Source: Patescibacteria group bacterium
GTDB lineage: Bacteria > Patescibacteriota > Patescibacteriia > JAGPKW01
Direction of reading: 5' to 3'
Assembly (NCBI GenBank): GCA_018053685.1
Contig: JAGPKW010000043.1
Span: 1 to 7,047, forward strand
Length of the DNA: 7,047 nucleotides
Part shown: piece by piece, positions 6,510-7,047 of the stretch
How the letters are laid out: every line of letters starts with the position of its first letter
Position numbering within the stretch: the stretch's first letter is position 1
Made by a program: the position numbers and the translations under genes
Notes under the pieces: generated by a model
Database searches by the model: none
The model's input: the letters and a program-made list of their open reading frames with translations, nothing else
What the model was told of the DNA's origin: nothing

Positions 6510-6791
6510 TAACTATTAACCTATTATTATTTATTATTCACATATTGTTTACTCTAATTCTTTCCATTGGCTACTAATATACCACAGGGTTATTAGATAT
6601 TTATTAATTTGCCTAATTTTATATCATTATAGGTTCCAAACGTATATGTTCAGCCAAGCTTCATTGGTTCCTCTTGAATCCGCCCACTATACTTAAGAAG
6701 CCTTTATTGTGCTGATTTAATTATGATCAAATTTAAAAGCCCCTCTGTTCGAAGCTAAAATCCTTATGCGGTATAGTAAATACTCTGATAA
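6510..6791. other. Convergent intergenic region without a visible gene
   Basis: About 280 bp separate the end of the zinc-ribbon operon from the stop of the minus-strand peptidase. Stops occur in all frames. The first 130 bp are very AT-rich. The stretch at about 6640-6715 is visibly richer in G+C. An imperfect hairpin at 6574-6596 (8 of 10 pairs, loop ACA) lacks a clear U tract and is only a weak candidate terminator for the operon. Confidence 0.5.
6732..6756 (-). terminator. Probable intrinsic terminator of the S66 peptidase gene
   Basis: On the minus strand AGCTTC (6756-6751) pairs with GGGGCT (6743-6738), with two G.U pairs and a 7-nt loop. It is followed by TTT, AAA and TTT. It begins 36 nt after the peptidase stop. 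The stem is short and the U tract interrupted, so termination may be incomplete. Confidence 0.4.
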
Positions 6792-7047
6792 TTAAAAGTT
6801 ACAATATATTTTCTTATCTGAAGATGAAATCCTTGTATATCCCCTAGATGGCATACATATTTGGGGAGCAGTATGACCAAAATCAAGATTCTGAACTATT
6901 GGAATCTCTTTATTATACTCTCTTACTATTTCTAATACTGTTTCTCTTTGCCCTTTTTTATATTCTTTCTTTTCTTCATCAGAGTTTTGCTTATCAAATT
7001 CCCAAGCCTTTGGTCTACCAACAAGTAATCCTTTTATATTTCCCAAT
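6792..7047 (-). CDS. S66-family peptidase (LD-carboxypeptidase/MccF-like), C-terminal part
   Basis: The frame is open on the minus strand from the window edge to TAA at 6794-6792, giving about 84 residues of a longer protein. S66 enzymes are Ser-Glu-His hydrolases that cut an L,D peptide bond in recycled peptidoglycan peptides, or inactivate microcin C in the MccF branch. The fragment shows the typical end of the family: a GLLVGRPK strand, a helix (TVLEIVREY), then IPIVQNLDFGHTAPQ with the presumed catalytic histidine at residue 58 of the fragment, and a CMPSRGY stretch where many members have a PLG-type motif. The catalytic serine and glutamate lie beyond the window. The first visible codon (TTG) is internal, not a start. 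LD-carboxypeptidase and MccF-type immunity cannot be separated from this part alone. Confidence 0.85.
   Translation of the reverse strand, partial: LGNIKGLLVGRPKAWEFDKQNSDEEKKEYKKGQRETVLEIVREYNKEIPIVQNLDFGHTAPQICMPSRGYTRISSSDKKIYCNF

Noticed and set aside
6686..6777. Inverted repeat ACTATAC/GTATAGT as a regulatory or recombination site
   Set aside because: Seven bases separated by about 80 bp, without extension of the match, is expected by chance.
1..7047. CRISPR array, insertion sequence or toxin-antitoxin pair
   Set aside because: No regularly spaced repeats, transposase motifs, terminal inverted repeats or recognisable toxin or antitoxin genes were seen.

Overview
This window is AT-rich bacterial DNA, roughly one third G+C by eye. 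Sigma-70-type promoters and a tRNA gene with an encoded CCA end support a bacterium. Standard stop codon use is supported by an ATGA stop/start overlap that uses TGA as a stop. Weak ribosome-binding sites, many unrecognised single-pass membrane proteins with small zinc ribbons, and an S66-type peptidase would fit a Candidate Phyla Radiation (Patescibacteria) genome. That placement is inference, because no marker gene is present.

Left part (1-1848): the 3' end of an unrecognised gene is followed almost at once by a strong promoter and a tRNA-Asp(GTC) gene. A 410-residue soluble protein comes next. It carries three four-cysteine zinc ribbons, the first two being an internal tandem repeat, and it sits behind an extended -10 promoter.

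Middle part (1849-3742): about 0.9 kb that looks empty at first holds the remains of one gene. Five reading-frame segments join into a single membrane-anchored protein of about 297 codons, broken by four frameshifts and one in-frame TAG. Its end converges with, and overlaps by 15 bp, an intact minus-strand gene for a 267-residue single-pass membrane protein. A 105-bp divergent promoter region separates that gene from the next operon.

Right part (3743-6509): a compact three-gene operon. It encodes an M48-family membrane zinc metalloprotease with a C-terminal zinc ribbon, then two paralogous membrane proteins of 273 and 368 residues. The paralogues share an identical 26-residue N-terminal zinc ribbon, a transmembrane helix and a conserved cysteine-containing outer domain. 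The genes are 2 nt apart and then overlap by 4 nt. Predicted topology puts the ribbons and the protease active site on the cytosolic side. A joint protease-plus-partners module is therefore plausible, and this is the best candidate here for an undescribed system. The window ends (6792-7047) in the C-terminal part of a minus-strand S66 (LD-carboxypeptidase/MccF-like) peptidase with a probable terminator behind it.
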